Shown: positions 23,763-32,618, counted from the stretch's first letter. The stretch is DNA of 64,000 nt from Alphaproteobacteria bacterium (GCA_020638555.1 JACKII010000001.1:620001-684000), one strand, 5' to 3'. The notes: a model not told the origin generated them from the sequence alone. Made by a program: numbers and translations.

Positions 23763-24536
23763 CTAGGCCCCCTGTAGCCGGCGTTGCGCCGCGGCCTCGT
23801 CGGCGCGGGCTTCGTCGTGAATGCTGGCGACGTGGATGGGCGGGTCGGCCTTGTGCTCGTTCGCCTTGCGATCCGGCGGCGTCACCAGGCCGCCCGAGAC
23901 CACCATCTTGATGCCTTCCTCCACCGTCATGTCCAGCACATAGACATCGCGTTTCGGCAGGAACAGCAGAAAGCCGCTGGTCGGGTTCGGCGTCGTCGGC
24001 AGGAAGACGTTGAGCATGTCCTGGTCCGTCAGGTTCTGCACCTCGCCCTCGGTCTTGGCCGAGACGAAGCCCAGGCACCAGATGCCGCGGCGCGGATATT
24101 CCAGCAATACCACCTGGCGAAACGCCTCGGACTTGCTTTGCAGCACCGTTTCCAGGATTTGTTTCAAGGCGTTGTAGATGGTGCGCACCACCGGCATCGT
24201 GTTCACGATACGCTCGGCCGTGCGCATGAAAAACCGGCCGAGCATGCCGGCGGCCAGCGCGCCGATCAGGGTCACGCCGACAATGAACACCACCAGGCCG
24301 ACGCCGGGAATGCTGAAGGGCAGCAGGGCTTCGGGATTGTAGCCGGCCGGGATCAAATTGCGGACGGTCGAGTCGAAGAAATCGATGATCTGGATCGCCA
24401 GCCAGACCGTGATGGTGATCGGCGCGGTGACCAGCACGCCCGCGAAAAAATAGGTGCGGATCCGAGCCGCGAAACTGCGCCGGATCCGGCGGGCGCGGCG
24501 GCGAAGAAATCCCCCGTTGGTGCGTTGCTCCGTCAT
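23763..24536 (-). CDS. DUF502 domain-containing membrane protein
   Basis: A 257-residue protein with a basic N-terminus and two membrane spans (about 31-52 and 78-102, the latter with IPGVGLVVFIVGVTLIGALAAG). A conserved cytoplasmic or periplasmic domain contains MPVVRTIYNALKQILETV and FLPTTPNPTSGFLLFLP, both hallmarks of DUF502. The C-terminus after DMTVEEGIKMVVSGG is variable. The family function is unknown. Divergent from the amidase gene, with 176 bp of shared promoter space. Confidence 0.9.
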   Translation of the reverse strand: MTEQRTNGGFLRRRARRIRRSFAARIRTYFFAGVLVTAPITITVWLAIQIIDFFDSTVRNLIPAGYNPEALLPFSIPGVGLVVFIVGVTLIGALAAGMLGRFFMRTAERIVNTMPVVRTIYNALKQILETVLQSKSEAFRQVVLLEYPRRGIWCLGFVSAKTEGEVQNLTDQDMLNVFLPTTPNPTSGFLLFLPKRDVYVLDMTVEEGIKMVVSGGLVTPPDRKANEHKADPPIHVASIHDEARADEAAAQRRLQGA

Positions 24537-24712
24537 CGTATCGATCGGTCTTTCCCAGGTTGCACCTGCGCGACCCCGGCGCGAGAATGTTTGTCACGCC
24601 TCACCGGTGCCGATAGGTATGGGCTATCAGATGGCGCTTCGGCTGTCGTCTGTCCATAGGTGGCAGCAATGGCAACCGGCACGGATCACCAGACAGCGGG
24701 ACCTTCCATTTC

Positions 24713-26122
24713 ATGAGCGACACCAATTTTTCCGGCCAGTCCATCGCGCAGCTTGCAACTGGCCTGCGGGAGGGCCGCTTGAAGGCCCGCGACCTGGCGG
24801 AAGCGGCCATCGACGCCCAGACCCGGCTGGAGCCGGCGCTCAACGCCTATCGAGACTGGAACCCGGACTATACCCGCGCCCAGGCGGACGCCGCCGACGC
24901 GGCGTTTGCCGCCCGCTTCGACCTGGGAGTGTTGCAGGGCCTGCCGGTCTCGGCCAAGGACCTTTATGCCGTCGCCGGCTACGAAACCTTTGCCGGCTCG
25001 CCCCATGCGCTGCCGATGTTCGCCGCCGAAGGGCCGGTGGTGCGCACGCTGCGTCGCAACCTGGCCGTGATCCCCGGCAAGACCCATACGGTCGAATGGG
25101 CGTTCGGCGGCATTGGCATGAACCCGCATCACGGCGCACCGCACAATCCCTGGGATGCCCGGGACCACCGCGCGCCCGGTGGTTCGTCCTCCGGCGCCGG
25201 CGTCTCGCTCTGGCAGGGCTCGGCCGTGGCGGCGCTGGGCTCGGATACCGCCGGCAGCGTGCGCATCCCGGCCAGTTGGACCGGCACGGTCGGCGTCAAG
25301 ACCACCTACGGCCGCTGGTCGCTCGCGGGCATCGCGCCGCTGTCGCCGACGCTGGACACTGCCGGCGTGCTGGCCCGCTCGGCCGAGGATGCGGCGCTGG
25401 CCTTCGCCGCGCTCGACCCGCAGACGGACGACCCGATGGCCTTCCTGGCCGATTGCCGCCGGGTCGAGGCGCGCCGTTTCACCCTGGGCGTCTGCGACTG
25501 GATGTTCGAGGGGACCTCCCCCGGCGTGGCCGAGGCGGTGCAGCAGGCGCTGGATGCGCTCGCCGCCGCCGGCGCGCGCGTGGTCAAGGTGGAGGTGCCG
25601 AACCTGGTCGAACTGCACGAATTGTTCCGCCAGGGCGGCATTGCCGGGATCGAGTTCGCCGCCTTCATCTCCCGGCCGGAAATGGCGAAATGGAAGGCCG
25701 CGGTCGACCCCATCGTGCGCTCGCGCTTCACCGCCATCGAATCCGTGCCGGCGAACGAATACATCCGCCGCGTCACCCGCATCGGCGAAATGGCGGCGGA
25801 GGCCCGGCCGGTGTTCGAACGGGTGGACGCGATTGTCGGCCCAACCATCCCCATCACCCCGCCGAAACTGGCCGACCTGCAATCGGTCGAGGCGTATTCC
25901 AGCCACAACCTCCAGTCGCTGCGCAACACCAGCGTCGGCAACATCCTGGCGCTGTCGGGCGTGACCCTGCCGGTGGGCCTCGACGCTGCCGGCATGCCGG
26001 TGGGGTTGCAGGTGCTGACGCCGAACGGCGCCGACCAACAGGCGCTGGCCATGGCGGTGGCGTTCGAGCGCGTGCTGGGCACGCCGCGCGACCGCCTGGG
26101 CGTGCCGGCAATGGTGAAATAG
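24713..26122 (+). CDS. amidase (amidase-signature family)
   Basis: A 469-residue hydrolase of the GatA/AtzF superfamily. The Ser-cisSer-Lys triad is visible: Lys82 in PVSAKDLY, Ser158 in GGSSSGAG and nucleophile Ser182 in DTAGSVRIPA. The length fits stand-alone amidases rather than GatA, and no gatB or gatC is nearby, so cleavage of a small amide such as a plant or xenobiotic compound is likely. The substrate is unknown. It is transcribed alone; a palindromic repeat follows. Confidence 0.88.
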   Translation: MSDTNFSGQSIAQLATGLREGRLKARDLAEAAIDAQTRLEPALNAYRDWNPDYTRAQADAADAAFAARFDLGVLQGLPVSAKDLYAVAGYETFAGSPHALPMFAAEGPVVRTLRRNLAVIPGKTHTVEWAFGGIGMNPHHGAPHNPWDARDHRAPGGSSSGAGVSLWQGSAVAALGSDTAGSVRIPASWTGTVGVKTTYGRWSLAGIAPLSPTLDTAGVLARSAEDAALAFAALDPQTDDPMAFLADCRRVEARRFTLGVCDWMFEGTSPGVAEAVQQALDALAAAGARVVKVEVPNLVELHELFRQGGIAGIEFAAFISRPEMAKWKAAVDPIVRSRFTAIESVPANEYIRRVTRIGEMAAEARPVFERVDAIVGPTIPITPPKLADLQSVEAYSSHNLQSLRNTSVGNILALSGVTLPVGLDAAGMPVGLQVLTPNGADQQALAMAVAFERVLGTPRDRLGVPAMVK

Positions 26123-26182
26123 GGGGGCGAGATTCGCCATGGTCCCGACGCGGCGGCGTCCGGGGCCGGCACTCTCCCCTCC

Positions 26183-26293
26183 GGCGTCTTTGCGAGCCCG
26201 CAGTCGCGGGCGCGGCAATCCAGACCACCTTCTCATGCTGAGCCGCGGCGTCTCTGGATTGCCACGCGGGCTTCGCCCGCTCGCAATGACGCC
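26183..26293. repeat. palindromic dispersed repeat (TTGCGAG/CTCGCAA type)
   Basis: Ends GGCGTCTTTGCGAG (26183-26196) and CTCGCAATGACGCC (26280-26293) are near-perfect inverted repeats; inner GGCAATCCAGA and TCTGGATTGCC also pair. This is the widespread alphaproteobacterial repeat that I know from many genomes, able to form a single long hairpin. Confidence 0.85.
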
Positions 26294-26412
26294 GAAGAGA
26301 GATTCAACGTGGCGCGCGCTTCCTGCCGCGTGTTGCTTGCGCCAGGGTCCCGATCCGTGATGATGAAGGTCAAGGCCAAACAACCATCGCCCCTTCAGGA
26401 GACACCCTGATC

Positions 26413-27294
26413 ATGTCCGACCTCTCCACCGCCGAACTGCCGAAGCGCTTCGCCACTGTCGACGGCAAGCGCATGGCCTATTACGAGGCCGGCGCCGGCG
26501 ATCCCATCGTGTTCCTGCACGGCAACCCGACCAGCAGCTATCTCTGGCGCAACGTCATCCCGCACGTGGCCGATCTGGGCCGGGTGATCGCGCCGGACCT
26601 GATCGGCATGGGCGACAGCGACAAGCTGGACGATGTCGGGCCGGACTCCTACCGCTTCGTCGAGCACCGCCGCTATCTCGACGGCCTGCTGGAACAGTTG
26701 GGCGTTACCGCGGGCGCGACGCTGGTGATCCACGATTGGGGCTCGGCGCTGGGCTTCGACTGGGCCAACCGCCACCGCGCTGCGGTCAGGGGCATCTGCT
26801 ATATGGAGGCCATCGTCCGCCCGGTGACCTGGGCCGAATGGCCGGACGCGGCAAGACCCGTGTTCCAGGGCTTCCGCTCTGCCAATGGCGAGGCGATGGT
26901 GCTGGACAAGAACGTGTTCGTCGAGCGCGTGCTGCCGGGCTCGATCATCCGCCCCCTCGCGGATGCGGAAATGGCCGTCTATCGCCGGCCCTTCGCCGAG
27001 CCGGGCGAGGGCCGCCGGCCGACGTTGACCTGGCCGCGCCAGATCCCGATCGAGGGCGAGCCGGCGGACGTGGTCGCCATCGCCGGCGACTATGCCGACT
27101 GGCTGGCGGCAAGCCCGCTGCCGAAGCTGTTCGTCAACGCCGAGCCGGGCGCGATCCTGACCGGGCCGCAACGCGAGTTCTGCCGCACCTGGCCGAACCA
27201 GACCGAGGTGACGGTGAAGGGCAGCCATTTCATCCAGGAGGACTCGCCGCACGAGATCGGCGCGGCCCTCCGCGCCTGGATGCAGGGCATCTGA
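26413..27294 (+). CDS. dhaA: haloalkane dehalogenase
   Basis: A 293-residue alpha/beta-hydrolase of the HLD-II type that hydrolyses carbon-halogen bonds to alcohol and halide. The nucleophile is Asp108 in HDWGS, with Trp109 as halide-stabilising residue, Asn38 in HGNPTSSYLW as second stabiliser, Glu132 in MEAI as catalytic acid and His272 in GSHFIQED as base. This pentad distinguishes true dehalogenases from ordinary hydrolases. An AGGAGACACCC ribosome site precedes the ATG. It leads a coupled three-gene unit. Confidence 0.92.
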   Translation: MSDLSTAELPKRFATVDGKRMAYYEAGAGDPIVFLHGNPTSSYLWRNVIPHVADLGRVIAPDLIGMGDSDKLDDVGPDSYRFVEHRRYLDGLLEQLGVTAGATLVIHDWGSALGFDWANRHRAAVRGICYMEAIVRPVTWAEWPDAARPVFQGFRSANGEAMVLDKNVFVERVLPGSIIRPLADAEMAVYRRPFAEPGEGRRPTLTWPRQIPIEGEPADVVAIAGDYADWLAASPLPKLFVNAEPGAILTGPQREFCRTWPNQTEVTVKGSHFIQEDSPHEIGAALRAWMQGI

Positions 27295-27297
27295 GGC

Positions 27298-28014
27298 ATG
27301 TCCGGCGACGGCATTCTCATCGTCTGGACCGGCGTCACCGCCGAGCAGGACGCCCGCTTCAACGCCTGGTACAACCGCCAGCACCTCTCCGAACGCGCCA
27401 ACGTGCCGGGCTTCCGGAACGGCCGGCGCTACAAGGCCGTGCACGGCGCGCCGGCCTATCTGGCCTGGTACGAGCTGGACAGCCCCGCGGTGTTCGCCAG
27501 CGACGCCTATGCCGAGCGGCAGAACAACCCGACCGGCTGGACCCAGGCGGTCATGCCCGGCTTCCGCGACGTTACCCGCGTCGCTGGCCGGGTGGAGGCC
27601 CGGCTGGGGCAGGGCCTGGGCGGGGCCTGCGCCTCCTGGCGGCTGACGCCGGCCGCCGGCGCGGAGGCCGGGCTGGCGGACTGGCTCGCCCGCGAGGCGC
27701 TGCCGCAACTGCTGGCGCAGAACACCGACATTCTGGGCGCCGTGCTGGCTGCGCCCCTGGCTGCGGCGGACGATGCCGGTGCCGCCTCCAACGAGACCCG
27801 GATGCGCGCCCAGCCGGACAACCCGCCCTGCTGGGGCCTGCTGATCGAATGCGCCGATGGGGAGACCGCGCAAGGGGTGCAGGCGCGGCTCGACCCGACC
27901 CTGCTGGCCCGGCATGGCGTCGAACGGAGCGAGCCCGGCATCTATGCCCTGGTCACGGCGCTGGGCCGGTTCGACTCCACGCCCGCCGCCGATCCGGAGG
28001 ACCTGGTGCCTTGA
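27298..28014 (+). CDS. putative dimeric alpha/beta-barrel protein (EthD/DUF4286-like)
   Basis: A 238-residue protein starting three bases after the dehalogenase stop. Its first half has the pattern FNAWYNRQHLSERANVPGF followed by RRYKA, typical of DUF4286/EthD-like ferredoxin folds, and the second half repeats a similar length, suggesting two tandem domains. No catalytic residues are recognised. Tight coupling to the dehalogenase suggests a role in the same pathway, but this is an inference. Confidence 0.65.
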   Translation: MSGDGILIVWTGVTAEQDARFNAWYNRQHLSERANVPGFRNGRRYKAVHGAPAYLAWYELDSPAVFASDAYAERQNNPTGWTQAVMPGFRDVTRVAGRVEARLGQGLGGACASWRLTPAAGAEAGLADWLAREALPQLLAQNTDILGAVLAAPLAAADDAGAASNETRMRAQPDNPPCWGLLIECADGETAQGVQARLDPTLLARHGVERSEPGIYALVTALGRFDSTPAADPEDLVP

Positions 28015-28457
28015 ATCCGCCGCTGGGCGTCTACGGCACCCTGCTGGACGCAGAGGTGCGGCGGCTGGTGCTGGGCCGCTGCCGCACCCGCGCGGGGGTG
28101 CTGGCCGGCTGGGAACGGGTGTATGTGGCCGGCGAGATCTATCCCGGCATCCGGCCCCGCGCCGGCGCCCGAACCGACCTGCTGGTGCTGGACGGGCTGG
28201 ACGCGCCCGCGCTCGCCCGCGGCGATGCGTTCGAGGGGGAGGAGTATGAGCGTCAGGTGTTGCAATTCACGTTCGCCGACGGCGAGCCGGGCGAGGCCAT
28301 GGTCTATGTTCCCACACCCGCCATTCGCCTGTCGGACCGGCCCTGGCGCTATGATTGGCTCTGGCGTGCCCGCCACCGCCGCCGGTTTCTGGCGATGACG
28401 CGTGCGACGATGACACGGGCCGCGATGATGGGCGGCCACACGGTGGTGAGGGGATAG
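28011..28457 (+). CDS. gamma-glutamylcyclotransferase (AIG2)-like protein
   Basis: A 148-residue protein beginning VYGTLL near residue 8, the AIG2/GGCT signature; GEEYERQVLQ with the acidic residue at about 80 fits the catalytic glutamate. Translation probably starts at TTG 28011, which overlaps the upstream TGA stop (TTGA) with CGGAGG about 9 bases upstream; no ATG is suitable near the family start. The C-terminal basic RARHRRRFLAM tail is unusual. The role may be turnover of gamma-glutamyl or glutathione adducts, or unknown. Confidence 0.7.
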   Translation: MNPPLGVYGTLLDAEVRRLVLGRCRTRAGVLAGWERVYVAGEIYPGIRPRAGARTDLLVLDGLDAPALARGDAFEGEEYERQVLQFTFADGEPGEAMVYVPTPAIRLSDRPWRYDWLWRARHRRRFLAMTRATMTRAAMMGGHTVVRG

Positions 28458-28466
28458 GACGCGCGC

Positions 28467-29381
28467 ATGACCGCCACAGCCAAGGCCTCGCCGGACGCCA
28501 ATAGCGGCGGCTCGGTGGCCGCCGGGCACCTGATGGGCCTTTACACCGCACTCAGCTTCGGCAGCGCCTATCCGGTGGGCAAGCCGCTGGTGGCGGTGGT
28601 CGATCCGTTCGTGTTTTCCTCGGCGCGCTATCTGGTGGCCGGGACGGTGCTGTTGCTGGGCTTGCAACTCTTCACCCGGCGTGGCGCCGGCGTGCCCTGG
28701 CGGGAAGTGCCGATCCTGGCCTTCACCGGGTTTCTGGGCTTCACCGTGTTTCAGGGCCTGTGGGGCATCGCGCTCGATCTGACCACCGCGTCCAAGGCCA
28801 GCGTGCTGGTCTCGACAACGCCGGTGTTCGCGGCGCTGATCCACGCGGTCCAGGGCCATCGCCTGCCGGCGCGTGCCTGGGCGGGAATCGCGGTGGCGTT
28901 TGCCGGGGTGTTCTGCGTCATCAACAACTCGTTCGCCGCGGTGACCATCGGCGGCGGCTCCCTGGCCGGCGATGCGCTGTTCGTGGCCATTGCCGGCGTC
29001 TGGGCGTTGTACGGGGCCCTGTCGCGGCCGGTGATCGCCCGCATCGGCGCGGCCCGCTCCGCGGCCTGGGCGGCCCTGCTGGGAGCGCTGTTCCTGCTGC
29101 CCGTCGCCATCCCCGGCGCCCTGGCACAGGACTGGAGCGCGGTTCCGTCCGGCCTGGCGCTGAACTTCGCCCATATGGCGCTGGTGATCGGCTGCCTCGG
29201 TATGCTGACCTGGAACGGCGGCCTGCGCCGGCTGGGTCTGCCGAAAATGACGGTCTGGCTCTATCTGACGCCGGTGTCCGCGGTGGTGCTGGCCAGTTGG
29301 ATGCTGGGCGAATGGCTGACGCTGCCGCAAATGGTCGGCGCCGGCCTGGTCCTGTCCGGCGTGGCCCTGACCCAGCGTTAG
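28467..29381 (+). CDS. EamA-family DMT transporter
   Basis: A 304-residue inner-membrane protein with ten predicted helices in two EamA repeats (about 15-150 and 165-303). The first repeat has FGSAYPVGKPLV and the second ends in GEWLTLPQMVGAGLVLSGVAL, the family's hallmark. It starts nine bases after the AIG2-like gene and closes the plus-strand run begun by the dehalogenase. Its TAG stop is the first three bases of a family A repeat. The substrate is unknown. Confidence 0.86.
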   Translation: MTATAKASPDANSGGSVAAGHLMGLYTALSFGSAYPVGKPLVAVVDPFVFSSARYLVAGTVLLLGLQLFTRRGAGVPWREVPILAFTGFLGFTVFQGLWGIALDLTTASKASVLVSTTPVFAALIHAVQGHRLPARAWAGIAVAFAGVFCVINNSFAAVTIGGGSLAGDALFVAIAGVWALYGALSRPVIARIGAARSAAWAALLGALFLLPVAIPGALAQDWSAVPSGLALNFAHMALVIGCLGMLTWNGGLRRLGLPKMTVWLYLTPVSAVVLASWMLGEWLTLPQMVGAGLVLSGVALTQR

Positions 29382-29475
29382 AGCGCTTTCGGCACGGGTT
29401 GACCCACTCTCCTGTCCCCGCATCCGCGAGGAAAGAGAAGATGGGGTGGTGCGCCAGCGGGAAAAGAATTCGCGC
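29379..29475 (-). repeat. dispersed repeat family A, copy 4 (inverted)
   Basis: On the plus strand it starts at the DMT gene's TAG stop: TAG then AGCGCTTTCGGCACGGGTTG, a CTCCTGTCC..GCGAGG core and GCGGGAAAAGAATTC at the far end. It matches the minus-strand reading of the copy at 8719. A further hairpin, AGCGGAG-GG-CTCCGCT (29488-29503), follows next to the hydrolase stop. Confidence 0.83.
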
Positions 29476-29508
29476 CAGCCGGTCCTCAGCGGAGGGCTCC
29501 GCTCGGCG

Positions 29509-30255
29509 TTAGCGCGGCAGCGTCGCCAGGAAGGCGTCCAGCGCCGCGTTGAACGCCGCCGGCTGGTCCAGGTTGGCGACATGGCCGGCATTGGGGATGA
29601 CCGATTTGACGGCGCCGGGGATTTTCTTCGCCATATAGTCGCTGGCGGCCAGGAACGGCGCGTCGTTCGCACCGACGATGACGAGGCTCGGCACGGCGAT
29701 CTCCGGCAGCACGCGCATCACCCGGTCGTCGCTCTGGGCCAGCATGCCGCGCGCCGCGTGGGCGAGGCCGGTGGCGTCGCGGTGTTCGCCGGCCGCCTGG
29801 AGCCCGTCCAGGCCCTCCTGCTCGAACTTCACCGCCCGCGCCTCGGCCCGGGCGTTCCATTCGTCCCGGGCGTCGTCCTTGCGATAGCCGGGGCCGCAGT
29901 CGATGATCAGCAGCGCCGCGCAGCGCTCCGGATGGGCCGCATAAAACGACAGGCTGGTATAGCCGCCGAGCGACAGGCCGCCGACAATGGCCTTGTCCAC
30001 GCCCAGATGGTCCAGCAGGGCGGCCATGTCGGCGACGGAATGGTCCTCGGAATACAGGTCGGGGTCGTCCGGGTAGTCGCTGTCGCCATGCCCGCGGAAA
30101 TCCCAGGTGATGACGGTGTAGCGGTCCTGCAAATGCGCGGCTTGCGCCGCCCACATGCGGCGGGTCAGGCTGAACCCGTGCGACAGCAGGATGGCAGGCC
30201 CGTTTCCGGTCACGGAATAGGCAATCCGTACCCCATTGCGGTCAAGATAAGGCAT
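29509..30255 (-). CDS. alpha/beta fold hydrolase
   Basis: A 248-residue alpha/beta-hydrolase. Oxyanion loop LSHGFSL (24-30), nucleophile Ser95 in GGLSLGG, catalytic Asp in VGANDAPF and His in NAGHVAN form a normal triad. It resembles 3-oxoadipate enol-lactonase and related hydrolases (WDFRGHGDSD), without proof of substrate. The start at 30255 is chosen because the family match begins there; the longer frame extends into non-coding DNA. It faces the DMT gene at its end. Confidence 0.88.
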   Translation of the reverse strand: MPYLDRNGVRIAYSVTGNGPAILLSHGFSLTRRMWAAQAAHLQDRYTVITWDFRGHGDSDYPDDPDLYSEDHSVADMAALLDHLGVDKAIVGGLSLGGYTSLSFYAAHPERCAALLIIDCGPGYRKDDARDEWNARAEARAVKFEQEGLDGLQAAGEHRDATGLAHAARGMLAQSDDRVMRVLPEIAVPSLVIVGANDAPFLAASDYMAKKIPGAVKSVIPNAGHVANLDQPAAFNAALDAFLATLPR

Positions 30256-30426
30256 CCAGGGACCTCTTCCAAGGCGGTGGGCATCCGCATACCTTAGGCG
30301 TAATCCAGCCGACGACGCAACTATCGCATTGTCCTTGCACGCAAAGCTCGCAAATACAATTCCCGGACGCGCACGATTGTAAATTGGGGCTTGATTCTGC
30401 GGTGAACTGTGCAAAGATACTGTATG

Positions 30427-30579
30427 CACATGGCGTCCCGAGCGTTGCGTTATCGCTCCTGCCCTTCCGGGATGCCGTGTGTTAACCGTTCGGAGATACA
30501 TTTTCCGTATCCCCAACGCGGTTCACGCTCTCTCCTGACTTCGCCCCGGTAAGCTCTGGCTTCCGGGGTGTCTTTTTTT
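30427..30579 (+). ncRNA. candidate structured small RNA, three hairpins
   Basis: About 153 nt, with no sense-strand gene. Hairpin 1 pairs CACATGGCGTCCCG (30427-30440) with CGGGATGCCGTGTG (30468-30481), 14 pairs of which two are G-U, and has an inner AGCG/CGCT helix. Hairpin 2 pairs AACCG (30484-30488) with CGGTT (30519-30523) and GGAGATAC with GTATCCCC (one mismatch). Hairpin 3 is an intrinsic terminator. The loop of hairpin 1 and the 2-3 linker each contain CTCCTG, an anti-Shine-Dalgarno-like seed. The upstream GATACT (30416-30421) would place a start near 30427. I match it to no known RNA family. Confidence 0.55.
30544..30579 (+). terminator. intrinsic terminator of the candidate sRNA
   Basis: CCCCGG (30544-30549) pairs with CCGGGG (30563-30568), inner AAGC with GCTT around a TCTG loop, followed by TGTC and seven Ts (30573-30579). 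The T-run is on the plus strand only, so it serves plus-strand transcription and not dxs. Confidence 0.85.
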
Positions 30580-30607
30580 GGGAGAGGCGATGGCGAAACC
30601 GGGGCGG

Positions 30608-32527
30608 TCAGGCCCGGGCTTCGCGGCTGTCGCGGTCGAGGGCGGCCAGCACCGTCGCGGCGATGGTCTCGGCATCCAGGCCGGCCTGGTGCACCTGGGC
30701 CTCCGGCTTGTCCTGCTCCAGAAAGGCGTCCGGCATGGTCAGCGGGCGCACTTTCAGGCCATGGTCCAGCAGGCCTTCGCGGGCCAGATACTCCAGCACG
30801 ATGGCGCCGAATCCCTGGGGCGCGGCTTCCTCCACCGTCACCAGCACCGGATGTTCGCGGGCGAGGCGGCGCACCAGGTCGGTGTCCAGCGGCTTGGCGA
30901 AGCGGGCATCCGCCACCGTGGCGGAAAGGCCGTGCGCGGCCAGCCGGTCGGCCGCCGCCAGGCAGTCGGCGACGCGCGAGCCATAGCCAAGCAGGGCGAC
31001 CGCCGTGCCCTGGCGCACCACCCGGCCCTTGCCGAGCGGCAAGACCTCGCCCCGTTCGGGCAGGGCGACGCCCTGGCCCTCGCCGCGGGGGAAGCGGATC
31101 GCCGAGGGGCGGTCGTCGAGCGCGATGCTGGTGGCCACCATGTGGCGCAGTTCCGCCTCGTCCGAGGGCGCCATCAGCACGAAACCGGGCAGCGGCCCCA
31201 GATAGGCGATGTCGAAGGCACCGCAATGGGTCGAGCCGTCGGCGCCGACATAGCCGGCGCGGTCGAGGGCGAAGCGCACCGGCAGGCCCTGGATCGCCAC
31301 GTCGTGCACCACCTGGTCGTAGGCGCGTTGCAGGAAGGTGGAATAGATGGCGCAGACCGGCTTCAACCCCTCGGTCGCCAGACCGGCAGCAAAGGTGACC
31401 GCGTGCTGTTCGGCGATGCCGACGTCGAAGGTCCGCTCCGGAAACGCCTTGGCGAACGCGTCCATGCCGGTGCCGGACGGCATGGCGGCGGTGATGCCGA
31501 CAATCGTTTCGTCGCGCTCGGCCTCGTCGATGAGGGAGTCGGCAAACACCTTGGTGTAGCTCGGCGCCTTGGCGCTGCCCTTGGCCTGCTCGCCGGTGAC
31601 GACGTTGAACTTGGAGACGCCGTGATACTTGTCGGCCGCGGCTTCCGCCGGCGGATAGCCCTTGCCCTTCTGGGTCACGACATGGATCAGCACCGGCCCG
31701 TGGTCGGCGCTGTCGCGCACATTGCGCAGCACCGGCAGCAGATGGTCCAGATTGTGGCCGTCGATCGGGCCGACATAATAGAAGCCCAGTTGCTCGAACA
31801 GGGTGCCGCCGGTGGCGATGCCGCGGGCCATGCTCTCGGCCCGGCGGGCGGCTTTCTCGAACGGGCCGGGGAAGATGCGGGCGATGTCGCGGGCCAGATG
31901 GCGCAGCGAGGCATAGGGCCGGGACGAGATCAGGCGCGAGAGATAGGCGCTCATGGCGCCCACCGGCGGCGCGATCGACATGTCGTTGTCGTTCAGGATC
32001 ACCACCAGCGGCGCGTCCATGCTGCCGGCATTGTTCATGGCCTCATAGGCCATGCCGGCGGACATGGCGCCGTCGCCGATGACGCTGACCACCCGCCGCG
32101 GCCGGCCCTGCAACTGGCTACCCACGGCCATGCCGAGGCCGGCGGAAATCGAGGTGGAGGAATGGGCCGCGCCGAACGGGTCGTATGCGCTTTCGCTGCG
32201 CTTGGTGAACCCGGAAAGCCCGCCGCCCTGGCGCAGGGTCTGCATGCGGGCGCGCCGGCCGGTCAGGATTTTGTGCGGATAGCACTGGTGGCCGACATCC
32301 CAGATCAGCCGGTCGTCCGGCGTGTCGAACACATAGTGCAGCGCCACGGTCAGTTCGACCACGCCCAGGCTCGCGCCCAGATGGCCGCCGGTGACCGAGA
32401 CGCTGTCGATGGTATCGTCCCGCAATTCGTTCGCCAGCTGACGCAGGTCGGCTTCCGGCAGCTTGCGCAGATCGGCGGGCCAGGTGACGCGGTCGAGCAG
32501 CGGGGTCTTGCTGTTGGGGATCGACAC
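30608..32527 (-). CDS. dxs: 1-deoxy-D-xylulose-5-phosphate synthase
   Basis: A 639-residue thiamine-diphosphate enzyme that makes DXP from pyruvate and glyceraldehyde-3-phosphate, the first step of the MEP isoprenoid pathway. GGHLGASLGVVELTVALHYVF, the IWDVGHQ..PHKILTGR block, the TPP motif GDGAMSAGMAYEAMNNAG..NDND, DRAGYVGADGSTH and DIAYL are all present. The start is GTG 32527, preceded by GAGGAG; the longer frame is non-coding. The gene is last in an operon with ispA, xseB and an HDAC-like gene. Confidence 0.97.
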   Translation of the reverse strand: MSIPNSKTPLLDRVTWPADLRKLPEADLRQLANELRDDTIDSVSVTGGHLGASLGVVELTVALHYVFDTPDDRLIWDVGHQCYPHKILTGRRARMQTLRQGGGLSGFTKRSESAYDPFGAAHSSTSISAGLGMAVGSQLQGRPRRVVSVIGDGAMSAGMAYEAMNNAGSMDAPLVVILNDNDMSIAPPVGAMSAYLSRLISSRPYASLRHLARDIARIFPGPFEKAARRAESMARGIATGGTLFEQLGFYYVGPIDGHNLDHLLPVLRNVRDSADHGPVLIHVVTQKGKGYPPAEAAADKYHGVSKFNVVTGEQAKGSAKAPSYTKVFADSLIDEAERDETIVGITAAMPSGTGMDAFAKAFPERTFDVGIAEQHAVTFAAGLATEGLKPVCAIYSTFLQRAYDQVVHDVAIQGLPVRFALDRAGYVGADGSTHCGAFDIAYLGPLPGFVLMAPSDEAELRHMVATSIALDDRPSAIRFPRGEGQGVALPERGEVLPLGKGRVVRQGTAVALLGYGSRVADCLAAADRLAAHGLSATVADARFAKPLDTDLVRRLAREHPVLVTVEEAAPQGFGAIVLEYLAREGLLDHGLKVRPLTMPDAFLEQDKPEAQVHQAGLDAETIAATVLAALDRDSREARA

Positions 32528-32618
32528 CAGGGTCTCCTCAAGCTGTGTGGTCCGACGGCGCCCGAACCGCAGGCGGCCTCGTCGGACGCGTTCCGTCCGG
32601 GCCCGGCGCCATGCCCGT

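Larger units (their letters stand above)
30256..30607. other. intergenic region with hydrolase promoter and candidate sRNA
   Basis: Between the hydrolase start and the dxs stop (both minus-strand) lie 352 bp. The right half (30427-30579) is the candidate plus-strand RNA; the left half has moderately AT-rich sequence with TTGATT at 30391 and GATACT at 30416 on the plus strand. No protein gene with a ribosome site is seen. A 42-codon ORF from 30424 to 30552 has no Shine-Dalgarno and a stop within the terminator stem-loop, so I regard it as chance. Confidence 0.6.

Noticed and set aside
30424..30552. A 42-codon ORF inside the candidate sRNA
   Set aside because: No Shine-Dalgarno, begins ahead of the likely transcript start and stops within the terminator hairpin; could be revisited if translation is seen.
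30427..30579. 6S RNA, tmRNA or 4.5S (SRP) RNA
   Set aside because: The GGAAGGAAGCAGCC-like SRP loop, the 6S central bubble with long closing stem and the tmRNA tRNA-like ends are all absent.
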